From positions 21,631,501-21,695,500 of the forward strand of contig CM075654.1 of assembly GCA_037953625.1 (NCBI GenBank): 64,000 nucleotides of DNA. Direction: 5' to 3'. Shown one piece after another: positions 33,917 to 45,270 of this stretch. Origin of the DNA: Crotalaria pallida. Taxonomy: Eukaryota > Streptophyta > Magnoliopsida > Fabales > Fabaceae. The position numbers were made by a program, and so were the translations under genes. The stretch's first letter is position 1, and each line of letters begins with the position of its first letter. The notes beneath the pieces were generated by a model. It worked only from the letters and a program-made list of their open reading frames with translations, ran no database searches and was not told the DNA's origin.

Positions 33917-35979
33917 CGCATCAGCTACCACATTAGCTTTACCCGGATGGTATTGAAGATGAAAATCATAATCTTTCAGAAACTCCATCCATCTCCTCTG
34001 TCGCATATTCAAATCTTTCTGTTCGAAGAGATAGCGGAGACTTTTGTGATCGCTGAAGACTTCAAACTTCGTGCCATACAAATAATGTCTCCAAATTTTC
34101 AATGCAAAGACAACAGCTGCTAACTCCAGATCGTGTGTCGGGTAATTCTGTTCATGCTGTCACAACTGTCTAGATGCATACGCTATGACTTTGCCCTGCT
34201 GCATGAGCACACAACCCAAACCTTGCTTTGAGGCATCACAATAAACATCAAAAGGTTGGGCCGGATCCGGTAAAACTAAAACAGGCGAGCTAGTCAGTCT
34301 CCTCTTCAACTCCTGGAAACTGTCTTCACATTGCTGGGTCCACTGGTAGGGAACATCTTTTCTAGTCAGCATAGTCAGTGGAAGAGCCAGCTTGGAGAAT
34401 AAATCAATGAATCTCTGGTAATACCCTGCCATACCAAGAAAACTCCTGAATTCTGTCACTGTTGCGGGTCTCTCCCACTTCAACACTGCTTCCACCTTGG
34501 AGGGATCGACTGCAACTCCCTGAGCAGAATTAACATGACCAAGAAAATGAACCTCATTCAACCAAAAGCTACACTTGGAAAGCTTTGCATACAATTGTTT
34601 TTCCTTGAGAACCTGTAGCACGATCCTCAAATGCTCCTCATGCTCACCTGGACTCTTAGAATAGATGAGAATGTCATCAATGAACACTATTACAAAAGAA
34701 TCCAAATAAGGCATGAAGATTCTGTTCGTATAATCCATAAACACTGCAGGAGCATTAGTCAGACCAAATGGCATCATAACATATTCAAAATGCCCATACC
34801 GCGTCCTAAATGCAGTTTTAGGAATATCCTCCTCACAGATACGAATTTGGTGGTATCCCGATCGGAGATCAATTTTTGAAAATACTGCTGCACCCCGTAG
34901 CTGGTCAAGCAAATCATCAATGCGAGGAAGCGGATACTTATTCTTCACCGTCACTGCATTCAGCTGCCTGTAATCCGTGCACATCCGAAGGCTACCGTCC
35001 TTTTTCTTAACAAAAAGAATCGGAGCGCCCCAAGGTGATACACTTGGCCTAACCAACTTCTTGGCCAACATTTCCTCTAGCTGCTTCTTCAACTCTTCTA
35101 ATTCAGGAGGTGCCATTCTGAATGGTGCTATAGAAATCGGGCCGGCACCGGGCTTTATGTCAATACCAAACTCTACTTCTCTTTTAGGGGGCAATCCAGG
35201 AATCTCTGCAGGAAAGACTTCCGGGAATTTGCAGACAATTGGAATTTGACTAACATCATAAACTTCCTCAACATCCATGGAAGATAAAGAAGGGTCACCA
35301 AAAACAACGGCCTTCTGACGACAATTAATCAACACATGATGTTGAGTCATCCAATCCATCCCCAAGATGATGTCTAACTTTTTCAGAGGCAAACAAATCA
35401 GGTTCACCTTGAAATCCCGCTCTAAGACTCGGAGTGGACATGCTAAACACATCTGGTTAGTCTCAACAGACGAGTTAGTAGGCGTAGAGACTGACAACTT
35501 AAAAGGCATTTCTATTGTTGACATCCCTAGCCTCTTCATGCAGCTAATAGAAATAAAAGAATGTGATGCTCCGCAATCAAATAATACTCCACAGGTGTTA
35601 TCATGAATAGAACAAGTACCTCTGATCAGCTCGTCCTCCTCTATCACTTCTTCACCATCCAGAGTGTAAACCTTGCCCTTTTGCATGGGTAGACTTGCAC
35701 CAGCTTGCAGTGCCTTAGCAACATTAACTTCTTTCTTCAAAGTGCTCTTGGGACAGCGAGAAGCAAAATGACCCGGCTGTCCACAATGGAAACAAAGCCC
35801 CTCTCCCCGACATGAGCTAATATTCCAGCATACTCCTCTGTGATACCTCCCACAATGCTGACAAAGAGGGGGAGGACCAATAGTAACTGCTGGCTGCCCA
35901 ATACCTCTTGGTGCTGCAGTAGTAGGATTGGGATAAGGACTAGATCTCTGAATAGGGCCCTTGCCTCTGATGGGACCAG
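33917..35979 (-). pseudogene. pol: Chromovirus A: gag end, protease, RT and most of RNase H
   Basis: On the minus strand the frame starts in a basic gag segment at the junction (35979). It has cysteine-rich PPPLCQHCGRYHRGVC and the zinc knuckle CFHCGQPGHFASRC, then protease (LFDCGASHSF, ILGMDWM). RT has RPSVSPWGAP, CTDYRQLNAV, FSKIDLRSGYHQIR and FIDDILIYSK. RNase H has FDVYCDASKQ. One in-frame TGA (34157-34159) interrupts RNase H after YASRQL; the frame continues through FSDHKSLRYL to ADALS, where B is inserted. The N-terminal half of gag and the 5' LTR are missing at the junction with element D. Confidence 0.9.
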
Positions 35980-36192
35980 TATCGGACTCTGAGGGAGGTG
36001 TCGGACTCTAGGAGGTGTCGGACTTTGGGTGGTGTCGGACAAGGAGGTCGGTCCTTGGTAGGGGGATGAGGTCGGCCCGTGCCTGATGTCTGTTCGGCCG
36101 TTGAGCTTTGAGCTCGGCCAAGCATACACGGGGCTTCCTGAAGGGTTCTTAGTGGGGGCTTCGTGGAGCTCGGCTAGGCCGAGTCCATCACA
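35980..36192 (-). repeat. Truncated 3' LTR of D
   Basis: It matches the right-hand ~215 bp of the LTR at 55167-55706 (from ATCGGACTCTGAGGG to GAGTCCATCACA). The remaining ~320 bp are missing at the junction with gag of element A. Confidence 0.85.
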
Positions 36193-36341
36193 TAAGCCCC
36201 CCCAGCTTGGTCAAGGCTATTCGAGCCTTGTTCCGAGGTCTTGGTTCAATTTCTTCTCCCCAGTCCACCATACAAGCAGCCGAGTTCACCACATAAGCCC
36301 CCCAGCTCGGTCAAGGTGATTCAAGCCTTGTTCTGAGGTTC
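36178..36341 (-). repeat. Duplicated polypurine-tract segment of D
   Basis: Two ~60-bp copies (36178-36237 and 36280-36341) share CACATAAGCCCCCCAGCT, GGTCAAGG and AGCCTTGTTC. On the minus strand the unit is the G-rich polypurine tract and its surroundings. Only the copy at 36193 adjoins the LTR. The rest up to 36365 is non-coding. Confidence 0.6.
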
Positions 36342-36365
36342 TAGGGAGTTCGGACGATGGGTTGC

Positions 36366-37485
36366 TGATGAGTATTTTATTTCCCATTATTCCTTGCATT
36401 ATTTTACTCCTATTATTGATACTTGTTGCCCATTTGACATTGTTTAGCTTGATTTAGTGATTTAGAGTTTATTGGACTAATATTCTGAATATTGTTTAAT
36501 TTGGGATTATTTAGCCTAATTAATTCTATTTCTATTTTCAGGTCATATTTGGCACAAGGGCTTTTTGGACATTTTGGGAGTGAAGATTTAATTTTGGAAT
36601 AGAAGATATATGATGAAGTGAAGATTGTAATCTATCTTTTAAGATTATTTGAGATTTAGTTTATATCTTTTAAGATTTAGATTTTATCTATAGGATATTT
36701 TTAGATTTAATTTAGAGATAAGCTTTCCTTAGGATTTAGGCCCATGATTTAGGCCCGTTTTGTGATTTAATTAGCCAATTTCGTGTAGACCTAGCAGCCA
36801 CAATCTATCATTCACGTTTTTACATTCTCTCTCTTAGAGAAGGCTTAGTTTTGCTCTCCAAGCTTGTGGTGGCTGCTAGGGTTTCTCTCTCTTCCCTTTC
36901 TACACGTTTTTGGTATTTTTCTTCATAGAAGGCTAAACTCTTAGGTTAAATCCCTTTGGTAATGTATCACATACTCTTGAGGTTTTATTCTTAATGCTAT
37001 TTCGTTTTTATTCACTATTTTCATGCTTATTGATATGTTATGGTTCGCTTAGTTCCATTCTATAGAGATAATCCATGTGTATGAATGCTTAATTTATGCA
37101 AACTCGTAAAAACTCCATGCTTTGGCTTTTAATGCTTAATTAGAGGTTTGGGTTTTGGGGTGAGAATTGAATTTTCGCTTAATATTTAGTTCTCACGAGT
37201 TGGACAGTGAAGAGGAAAGAAATTGATCTTTTGTGACCGATGATAGAGTTGTGAACGCGAGCCAAAGGGGTTTATCCGCTTTTCCTTATCTGTTACTTTG
37301 TTTTTATTTTAATTCTGTTTTTATCTTAGACTTCAACATTCAATAAAAAAAACCCCCCTGTTTTCTATGCATACAATGTTTTCGACCTTTTGCTTGATAA
37401 GATATTCCTTGGGAGACGACCTAGGAGTCACTTCCTAGTACTATACTTAAACTGTTTTTATTTGTATCGGGTACGGCCTCGATCA
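36366..37485 (+). repeat. 5' LTR of C
   Basis: It starts TGATGAGTATTTTATTTCCC and ends GGTACGGCCTCGATCA. It contains a leader-like CT-rich stretch near 36820-36900. No ORF of note. Confidence 0.92.
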
Positions 37486-37489
37486 AATT

Positions 37490-37507
37490 TGGCGCCGTTG
37501 CTGGGGA
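37490..37507 (+). promoter_or_regulatory. Primer-binding site of C
   Basis: TGGCGCCGTTGCTGGGGA, the typical Athila primer-binding site, thought to pair with tRNA-Asp. The DNA from here to 38198 is an untranslated leader with an A/T-only run near 38095-38130. Confidence 0.8.
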
Positions 37508-38198
37508 ATATCGGTTCTTGCCAAAGGTCATTAGTAGTTAGTTAGTGTCGTAGTTAGTATAGTTATTATAGTGTGTCGTTTCTGATTTAGGGTCTAGTAG
37601 TCAATTCTGATAATTGGTTGAAGTTGCACTGTTTGCTGTTTTGCTATTTTGTTGCAAATAGTATATTTGATTGATTCTATGGTTGCTAGTTCACATAGTT
37701 GTGGGTGGAATTTTTGCACAAAAATTTATATCCACACTACTTTTATCATATAAAAAGGTTTTGAGGCACCACGATCACTCAGATCATCACTGGTTGTGAG
37801 TTACAGAAAAATTTTCCAAGTTTTAGCAGCACTTTCTTCAAATCGTCGCAACTTTTAACCCGTAACTCGGAATTTGACGAATTTTATATCAAATCGAAGG
37901 GAATTTTCTGAATAATCTGAAAAGTCAGAGAACTCCTTCGTCTGGACCCTGAAAAAGCCGTTTTACTATTTCTTTTTTATTTTACAAGTTTTATTTTCTA
38001 TGTTTTTGGTCTCTGATTTAATTGTTTGACTTGGTTCCTTTTTAAATTTTGTCCTCAAACTTTCTGTGATATGTTTTCATGATTTTAGGGTGCTGAAAAA
38101 AATAAAAAAAAATTTTAAAAAATAAAAAATTTTGTTGCCTATTTTGGTCATGCATATTAGTGACAGTTTGCTATGCTTAATGGTGTTCTGTTCAGTAC

Positions 38199-40322
38199 AT
38201 GACTAGGGGCAACCCAAGCTACTTGCATCCATACAACCCTGAAATTGATAGAACTTATCACAGACTAGTTAGACAAAATAGGAACCAGTCCATAGGTAGT
38301 GAGTCTATTGAGTCTTTACATAGTGAGTCTGCTTCTTTTTCTTCTATCCTGATAAATTCTGATTCTTATTCTGATTCTTATTCTGATCATTCTGAAAATA
38401 TGGCTCAACCTCCACCACGTGAGAGGACATTGAGGGAGCTGGCTGCACCTGATTTCACTATTGAAGATTTGTGCATCCAGTATCCCGATGACCCGTATGA
38501 GCTAAGGTCTGGACTAATTCATTTGTTGCCCAAGTTTAATGGTCTTGCAGGTGAGGATCCTCATAAACATCTCAAGCAGTTCCATATTGTGTGTGCTACT
38601 ATGAAACCACATGATGTGCAAGAGGATCATGTTTGTCTTAAGGCATTCCCACACTCCCTAGAGGGGCTAGCCAAGGATTGGTTGTACGATCTGGCCCCTG
38701 GTTCTATCACAGGCTGGGATGACCTGAAGAGGGCATTTTTGGAGAAATTCATCCCTGCATGCAGAACAACAGCAATCCGAAAGGATATATCAGGCATCAG
38801 GCAACAAAGTGGAGAAAGTCTCTACGAGTATTGGGAGAGATTCAAGAGACTGTGTGCGAGCTGCCCCCACCATCAGATCTCAGAGCAGCTGCTTATTTAA
38901 TATTTCTATGAAGGTCACAACCTCATGGAGAGAAACATGCTTGATGCTGCAAGTGGTGGTGCCCTAGGAGACATGACACCTTTAGAAGCCAGAGCCAAGA
39001 TTGAGAAGATGGCTTCCAATTGTCAACAATTCCATGCAAGGGGCAACAGCGATGCAATCGTAGTGAGAGGAGTGAATGATGTTGGCACAAGTTCTGGTAA
39101 GGTTGAGAAGCTTGAACAGAAGATAGATTCACTTACAACTTTGGTCACTCAATTGGCCATCAACCAGAAGAAGTTGTCCCTGCCTGCTAGATTATGTGGC
39201 ATATGCACATCCGTTGAGCACCCCACAGATGCATGCCCTTCTGTGCAGCAGCAACCAATGACTGGTGCTGACCAACCTGAGGCATATGCCGCCAACATCT
39301 TCAACAGTAGAAACCAGCAGCCACAGAACTTTGATCTCTCTACCAATAGATACAACCCTGGTTGGAGGAACCATCCCAACCTGAGATGGTCTGATCAGCA
39401 GCAACCTTCACAGGTTCAATTTCAGAACAATTCCATACCACCATATGTACCTCCTCCAGTCCAGAAACAGAGACAACAACAACAGGCTAATTTTGCACCA
39501 CCAGCTCCTACTACTGAGCAGCAGCCTTCATTGGAAGAGCTGATGAAACAGATGACCATGCAAAATCTCCAATTCCAACAGGAAACTAGAGCATCCATTC
39601 AAAGACAAGAGGCCTCCATTCAATCTTTGACCAATCAGATGGGACAAATGGCAACAGCCATCAACACTATGCAATCTCAGAATTCTAACAAGTTGCCATC
39701 CCAAACAGTGATCAATCCAAACCAGAATGTGAGTGCCATTAGTCTAAGGTCAGGTAAGCAGATTGTCACACCCACACCAGAATCTGACCTCAACAAAGAT
39801 GATCTAGTTTCAACCAACAAGAAGAGCCAAATGGTCGATGAGAGTGAGCACACAAGTACCAGAAAATCCCATCCAGCTCAGCCTTCCACAAGCACAACAC
39901 CTGCTGCTGCCCAACAACCACCCCCCATTCCTCTTCCTTTCCCACCATGGGGGGTGACTCAAAGCAAGAAAATGGAAGAGATTGACAAAGAGATACTTGA
40001 CACATTCAGGAAGGTAGAAGTCAACATACCCCTTCTTGATGCAATCAAGCAGATTCCAAGGTATGTAAAGTTCTTGAAGGATCTATGCACACACAAACGG
40101 AAGCTCAAGGGCAATGAGAGGATCAACATGGGAAGAAATGTCTCTTCTCTTATAGGTAAACCCGTCCCTCATATTCATGAAAAGTGTAAGGATCCAGGAA
40201 CTTTCTCTGTACCTTGTATCATAGGTAATACTAAATTTGAGAATGCTTTGCTAGATTTAGGAGCATCTATTAATGTTATGCCTATGTCTGTTTTCAAGTC
40301 TCTTTCACTTGGACCTCTTTAA
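38199..40322 (+). pseudogene. gag: C gag and protease start, with two stops
   Basis: It starts MTRGNPSYLHPYNPEIDRTY. The gag domain includes IHLLPKFNGLAGEDPHKHLK and FPHSLEGLAKDWLY. TAA at 38898-38900 interrupts it before YFYEGHNLMERNMLDAASGG, an Athila signature. A zinc-knuckle-like LCGICTSVEHPTDACP follows, then a Gln-rich stretch and protease with active-site LLDLGASINVMP near 40250. TAA at 40320-40322 ends this frame in the protease. gag would form particles; the protease would process them. Confidence 0.88.
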
Positions 40323-41174
40323 CCTACGGGTGTGGTTATCCATTTGGCAAATAGATCTACTGCCTATCCCGCAGGTTTGATAGAGGATGTCTTGGTTCGG
40401 GTTGGTGAACTTATCTTTCCTCCTGATTTTTATATTCTTGATATGGAAGAGGACACCTCTCGTAGTGCTGTCCCTATCATATTAGGGAGACCATTTTTAA
40501 AAACAGCCCGAACCAAGATTGATGTGCATGCAGGTACACTTTCAATGGAATTTGATGACAGAGTGGTTCGATTCAATATTTTTGATTCTATGAAACATGT
40601 TTCTGATGACCACTCTGTTTTTCATGTTGACTTGCTTGATGATCTGATTGATGAGCATGTTCTAGACTTTTTTCATGATTATGATTTGCCATTTTTCACT
40701 AGCTCATTTACTTGTTCTACATGTTCTGATTTCGAAATGTGCACTGCAGGCATTGAAATTGACCAGTTTTTAAATTCTGCTACTGCATCTGTTGATTCAT
40801 ATGATATAGATTCAGATCATGCTAACCCTAACCCCATTTCTGTTATGCATGAGTGTAATCCATTTGTTCAGGTGCAGGCGGCAGAATCCAAGTCTGCTGC
40901 TCCTTTAGTTCCATCTGTGATGCAGGCACCTTTATTGGACCTGAAGCCCCTTCCTCCTCATCTCAAATATGCTTACTTGGAGGATGAGCAGAAACTTCCA
41001 GTGATCATCTCTACCTCCCTTTCTGTTGATCAAGAGAAGCAGCTGCTGGATGTGATTAGAGCAAACAAAAGGGCAATAGGATGGACTTTAGCAAACATAC
41101 CTGGTATTAGCCCCTCCATGTGCATGCATCGGATTTTATTGGAGGATGGGGCTAAACCAGTGAGACAACCCTAG
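40323..41174 (+). pseudogene. pol: C protease end and linker to RT
   Basis: Same frame. It contains the second protease region (VPIILGRPFLKTARTKIDVH), a long acidic linker, and the RT approach LKYAYLEDEQKLPVIIS and ANIPGISPSMCMHRILLEDG. It ends at TAG 41172-41174, and a one-base shift near 41188 moves the frame. Confidence 0.82.
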
Positions 41175-42568
41175 AGACGGTTGAACCCCAGATTCTTGAT
41201 GTGGTGAAGAAAGAGGTCACCAAGCTGCTGCAAGCTGGTATTATCTATCCCATTTCAGAAAGCACTTGGGTAAGCCCGGTTCAAGTAGTTCCCAAGAAGT
41301 CTGGGGTGACAGTTGTCAAAAATGAGAAGGATGAGCTGATTCCCACTAGAGTGCAGAACAGTTGGAGAGTCTGCATTGACTATAGGAAGCTCAACCAGGC
41401 GACCCGCAAGGATCACTTTCCTCTTCCCTTCATTGATCAGATGTTGGATGCATTTCCTATCCGGGATGATTTCCCGGATGAGCATCTTTTAGCTTTGCAT
41501 GTTTCATATCCCCCTCCCCTTACTCCTTGGTTTGCTGATATTGTAAATTATCTAGTTGCATCTGTTTTTCCACCCTTGGCATCCAAAGCTCAAAGAGACA
41601 AATTGAAGAGCGATGCCAAGTATTATGTATAGGATGACCCCTATTTGTGGCATTTTTGCAGTGATCAGGTCATTCGCAGGTGCATTCTAGATCATGAGAT
41701 CCAATCGGTTCTCCAATTTTGCCATGCTTCACCAGTGGGAGGCCACCTTGGCACTCAAAGGACAGCACGAAAGGTGCTGGATTCTGGATTTTATTGGCCT
41801 ACCATCTTCAAGGATGCAAGCAACATCTGCAGCTCATGTGAGCAATGTCAAAGAGCAGGAGGCGCCCTATCTTGGAGGCAACAGATGCCGCAACAACCTA
41901 TGTTGTTCTGTGAGGTGTTTGACGTCTGGGGTATAGATTTCATGGGCCCCTTTCCTGTTTCAAACAGAGAGATCAAGCGGATTTTGGAGAAGATGGTGAA
42001 GCCTAATAGAAAGGATTGGAGCACACGATTGGAGGATGCTCTATGGGCCCATCGGACTGCTTACAAGGCACCCATCAGGATGTCACCTTATCGGGTTGTC
42101 TTTGGTAAGGCGTGCCACCTGCCTGTGGAGATAGAGCACTGTGCATATTGGGTTGTGAAGCAATGTAACTTAGCTCTTGATCAAGCAGGTGAGGAGAGGA
42201 AGCTGCAGTTGAGTGAGCTAGATGAGATCCGTTTGGAGGCTTATGAGAACTCCAAGTTCTACAAAGAGAAGACCAAGAAGCTCCATGATAGCTCAATTTC
42301 CAGAAAGGAGTTCTTGGTTGGTCAAAAAGTGTTCCTCTACAACTCTAGGCTTGGACTCATGAGTTGAAAGCTCCGCTCTAAGTGGATTGGACCGTTTGTA
42401 GTCACCCAGGTGTTTCCTTATGGCACTGTGGAGATCAAGAGTGAGTCCACAGACAAGAGCTTCAAAGTCAATGGCCACCGACTGAAGCCCTTTCTCACCA
42501 CCCCTTCTTTTGATGATGCACCTGTGGAGGAGGCCTCATTGGTCGACCCCACTTTTGACCCACCATGA
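41175..42568 (+). pseudogene. pol: C pol remnant: RT start, integrase ends, catalytic cores missing
   Basis: RT begins (LLQAGIIYPISESTWVSPVQ, WRVCIDYRKLNQATRKDHF) and reaches FIDQMLD. At about 41450 it jumps in frame to a segment normally after RNase H (FPIRDDFPDEHLLALH). TAG is at 41630-41632. Integrase keeps its zinc-binding part (HASPVGGHLG, CSSCEQC) and the first catalytic aspartate (GIDFMGPF). At about 41960 it jumps in frame to NREIKRILEKMV, losing the second aspartate and the usual glutamate region. A C-terminal part (WSTRLEDALWAHRTAYKAPI) follows. TGA at 42365-42367; the last frame ends at 42568. RT and integrase activity are impossible. Confidence 0.85.
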
Positions 42569-42729
42569 TTTAGGGAGTCTTCTTTTCTCCTTCTTTACTA
42601 CTTTTATTACACTTGTCTATATCTGTCTGATTCTGCTATTTGTGTTCCATTGAGGACAATGTGTGATTTAAGTGTGGGGGGGGGGAGAGTAGTTTAGGTT
42701 GCATATTTTTGCTTTGATTTTTTAGGTTT
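42569..42729 (+). other. C post-pol spacer with a G-run
   Basis: Non-coding. It contains AAGTGTG followed by a run of about ten G (42669-42686), resembling the terminal polypurine tract of C at about 46958 (ATAAGTGTGGGGGTG). Confidence 0.5.
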
Positions 42730-43017
42730 TGTAACACCCCAAATTTAATTCCTAGTATAATTGATGATGGTCAAGCTTAGAGTGAAGGAAATAATGATAT
42801 TGAGTTAAAAATAGTGGATTGAAGGCTTAATTTTGGGGTTAACAACATAGGATATTAGGAAATTCAAAATAAAAGATTTTCAATTCTAAACACAAATTCC
42901 ACCGTTGGATGTGAAGATTGGTATGTAGGGAAGCTTGCTTTAAAATTTGAGGAAGATCCAACGGGTAACGAAGAAGTTATGGTCTCTCAAAGTCTGGGTA
43001 CTGCAAAACTGAACAGC

Positions 43018-43110
43018 TTAATCGATTAAACTGCAACTTAATCGATTAAACTGCAGCTTAATCGATTAAGGTCAGAAAATGGGAAATTTCATAATCGATT
43101 ATTAATCGAT
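43018..43110. repeat. TTAATCGATTAA palindrome array in LTR H
   Basis: Perfect 12-bp palindromes start at 43018, 43038 and 43058, exactly 20 bp apart. A further ATCGAT pair (43094 and 43105) is 11 bp apart. The array is at the same distance from the LTR start as the ACTCGAGT pairs in LTR A. Confidence 0.85.
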
Positions 43111-44324
43111 TAACTGCTGTAGATGCAGAAAAAAATAAAAGTGCAAAACGTGTTCTTCTCTTCCAAAATTCGAACCTCTCTCTCTCTCCTCTAGGGTTCC
43201 ATTCTTCATCATCAAATCCACCAAGAACAAGTGGGATTTCTTCATTTCATCAACCAATCTCTTCCTCCTTGCTCCAAGTAAGTATTCAAGCCTTTGATTC
43301 CTTCCCTCTCTCTCTCTAATTCGAGTTTTCTCTCTCCTCCCTCTTATGGAGGTTCTCAATTCTAAGCTTAGAACCTTCAAGTTTTCCATGGGGTTTAGTT
43401 TGAGAATCATGGAGTGAGCAATAACCCTCATTTTTGTGGCTTTATAATAGGTTCTATCACTCTCTTGTGGATTTTGAGCTCTTGGTGGGCAAACTCAAGT
43501 ATAGGACACTTGGACTCTACTTATCCTTAAGTGTTTGAGGTAAGGGAGTGGATATAGTGAGCTTTGCCTTGTTCTAGGGAGTAGGCTCTAGTTAGTATAT
43601 AATGCTTGTTAGGGTTATGTGTTAGGGGAGAAAATTAGATTATAAAACCTTAGGTTATTGAATATAAAATCCTAATTAATTAAATATGCATGATGATTGG
43701 ATGTTAAGACTAGGAAAAGGAAACCCAATAATATGACAACGAATTATTTGTTAAATGAAATTTGGTTAATGATTATATTGAAGTACATGAGGAATTGGGT
43801 AATGTTATAGTAAAGTTGACATAAATGATTTCTACGATTATTGACTTTATTTGTAAAGTTGTGAATTAAATGATAATTAATTACTGTAGCAAATATATGT
43901 ATGTGTTGTGGAATAAATTGATATAGGAAGAAAGGGAATGGAAACGATTAAATGGGATAAATGTGCATATTTGTATCTAATTGTTAAATAAGTAAAAATG
44001 TTAAGTATTATCAATTGTGAATAAAGATCATGGTTTATGAATTGAACTTGTGAATATAGGAAACGAAAGTAAAATGATTATGTGCAAACCAAAGTAAAAG
44101 ATGATATATGCAAAATTAAAATGAAGGGCGAATCTAAATGTTGGGCTATAAAAGAGAACACTATTTGGTATGATTGTGATAACTGAGAAAGGAAAAGAAT
44201 AAGGAAAGATTTGATAATTGATATAGGGAATGAGTATGGATAAAGAATGAATGGGAAATGTGTGTAAGTGTATTTGTGATTGTATGTGCTAAGTTGTTTG
44301 TGTAAGATGGTGAAAGTATGATTT

Positions 44325-44930
44325 GGCCTCTGATGTGAGGTAATGTGAAATGAAAATGTAATAAGTGCGTTGGCCTCTGTTTTGAGGTGACGATTAATGG
44401 AAAGTGATGATTTGGCTGACCTCTGATATGAGGGGCACAAAATGAATGAAAGTAATAGAGTGTTGACCTCTGACCTGAGGGACACCGGATGAATTAAAAT
44501 GAAAGTGTGTGTTGACCTCTGACCTGAGGGGCACGAAAAGGAATAAAGTGAATGGGTGTTGACCTCTGACCTGAGGGACACCATATGAATTAAAGTGAAT
44601 GAGTGTTGACCTCTGACCTGAGGGACACAGAATGAAATAAAGTGTTGACCTCTGACCTGAGGGACATAGAATGAAATAAAGTGTTGACCTCTGACCTGAG
44701 GGACACAGAATGAAATAGAGTGTTGACCTCTGACCTGAGGGACACAAGATGAAATGAATGTTTTTGGGTGTTGACCTCTGACCTGAAGGACACCGGATGA
44801 ATTAAAGAACTGAGTGTTGACCTCTGACCTGAGGGACACATAATTTAAATATGGAAAAGTATAAGGGCCTTTGTTTTGAGGTGATAAATGTGTTGAATGA
44901 AAACTGTGCATTGGTCTCTGATTTGAGGTG
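44325..44930. repeat. Tandem repeat in LTR H, about 14 units of ~39-50 bp
   Basis: Nine or more units read GTTGACCTCTGACCTGAGGGACAC followed by a variable AATGAA-rich spacer. Outer units are more degenerate (GGCCTCTGATGTGAGG, GGTCTCTGATTTGAGG). The core CCTCTGACCTGAGG is nearly palindromic. LTR A holds only two related units (18765-18840). ORFs across it on the minus strand are repeat artefacts. Confidence 0.9.
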
Positions 44931-45205
44931 ATGTACTGAAATGAAATGAGTATGTGAAATGAATAAAAAGAAAAGGAAATGAATGTTGATTGGATGTTGA
45001 AATGAATAAGGAAAATGGATGTTGAACTGAATAATGGAAATGGATGTTGAAATGAATAATGAATATGGAAATGATGAAATGAGTATGGTGTGCAATATGT
45101 GAATATATGCTTATTTGCTAATTGTGTTTGACCTAGTGGGTTGTTATGTCTAGTTAGAAACTGCTTTCTATTTCATGTGCAATGCTCACTCCGTTACATT
45201 TTCAG

Positions 45206-45270
45206 GTACGGAGATTGAGTTGGCACAGCCCCCGGCCGAGCAGGAGTACTTTCCCTTACAGGGAGAGTAG
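45206..45270 (+). other. Exon-like block in LTR H behind a strong 3' splice site
   Basis: CCGTTACATTTTCAG is followed by 65 nt reading TEIELAQPPAEQEYFPLQGE then TAG. The length equals that of the block in LTR A (18398-18462). A donor-like GTAAGT lies at 43278. A stem AAGCCTC/GAGGCTT follows at 45304-45361. Confidence 0.45.

Noticed and set aside
44078..45095. Long minus-strand ORFs full of SLRSEVNT repeats in LTR H
   Set aside because: They simply translate the 39-50-bp tandem repeat; the repeat lacks stops in these frames.
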